A model generated the notes under the pieces. That model was not told where the DNA came from. It saw only the letters and a list, made by a program, of their open reading frames with translations, and ran no database searches. From Oreocharis arfaki (lineage: Eukaryota; Chordata; Aves; Passeriformes; Paramythiidae): 64,000 nucleotides of DNA. Shown here piece after piece: positions 63,881 through 64,000 of the stretch; within the stretch, counting starts at the first letter, position 1; every line of letters starts with the position of its first letter. Both the position numbers and the translations under genes were made by a program. Location: NCBI GenBank assembly GCA_013398015.1, contig VZRR01011470.1, positions 206,576 to 270,575 on the forward strand. The letters run 5' to 3'.

Positions 63881-64000
63881 TGATGCGGGGTGCTGTGGGG
63901 TGGCTGAAATCGCTGCTTTAACCCGAAAGCATCCCCTGCAAGGCATGCCCTGGGGGTGCAGCTCGGCACCTCGCAGGCCGACTTCCAGCCCCCGTGCCGA
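63881..64000 (-). mobile_element. ERV LTR, partial, same family as 13528-14091
   Basis: The first 120 bp of this element (plus strand, starting TGATGCGGGGTGCTGTGG) match 13528-13647 with four substitutions and no gaps, then run off the window. It is in the same orientation as the 13.5-kb copy. It covers only the U5 end. The flanking hexamer on the left is AAGCAC; the right one lies outside the window. Confidence 0.9.

Overview
This window is 64 kb of vertebrate nuclear DNA, almost certainly from a passerine bird. It is AT-rich and intergenic or intronic. The recognisable content is dominated by CR1 (chicken repeat 1) LINE fragments that end in the avian CR1 octamer tail (ATTCTRTG repeats), and by solo long terminal repeats (LTRs) of avian endogenous retroviruses. 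A short element at 53.15-53.29 kb joins a tRNA-Ile-derived head to a CR1 tail, which is the architecture of the songbird SINE TguSINE1. No bacterial features (operons, ribosome binding sites, CRISPR arrays) are present. I found no protein-coding exon that I can name. The open reading frames of 100-300 codons are either remnants of CR1 reverse transcriptase, chance frames inside LTRs, or frames through a 40-bp minisatellite.

Layout: 1-502 carries a 66-bp exact direct repeat, 436 bp apart. 503-6967 is unclassified single-copy sequence. 6968-8026 is an about 1.06-kb LTR (minus), followed at once by a decayed CR1 copy (8240-9752, plus). 13528-14091 is a complete solo LTR (minus) with a 6-bp target-site duplication. 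19853-20122 is an internally deleted CR1. 27041-27838 is a CR1 (minus). 28019-30946 is a plus-strand LTR with an intact 5-bp target-site duplication, interrupted by two single-N assembly joins and carrying an array of twelve identical 40-bp units. Between the joins, 28501-30047 repeats 26749-28295 almost perfectly and looks like a false, allelic duplication. Two more N joins follow at 32117 and 32567; the second lies inside another solo LTR (32364-32703) with its own 5-bp duplication. Further CR1 copies sit at 36035-36828, 46891-47178 and 50886-51330. The one at 56738-57980 is split by a solo LTR at 57534-57914. The window ends at 63881-64000 inside a second copy of the 13.5-kb LTR family.

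The remaining non-repetitive DNA has no recognised genes. A few stretches have the texture of conserved regulatory DNA, notably 45.36-46.42 kb, which is CpG-rich against an AT-rich background. There is also a loose cluster of promoter-like motifs at 22.2-22.8 kb (E-box, TATA-like box, palindromic X-box). Two short frames (34.55-34.78 and 51.38-51.56 kb) have coding-like codon use but no identity. The features that most need checking are the assembly-join cluster at 28.5-32.6 kb and the minisatellite within it.
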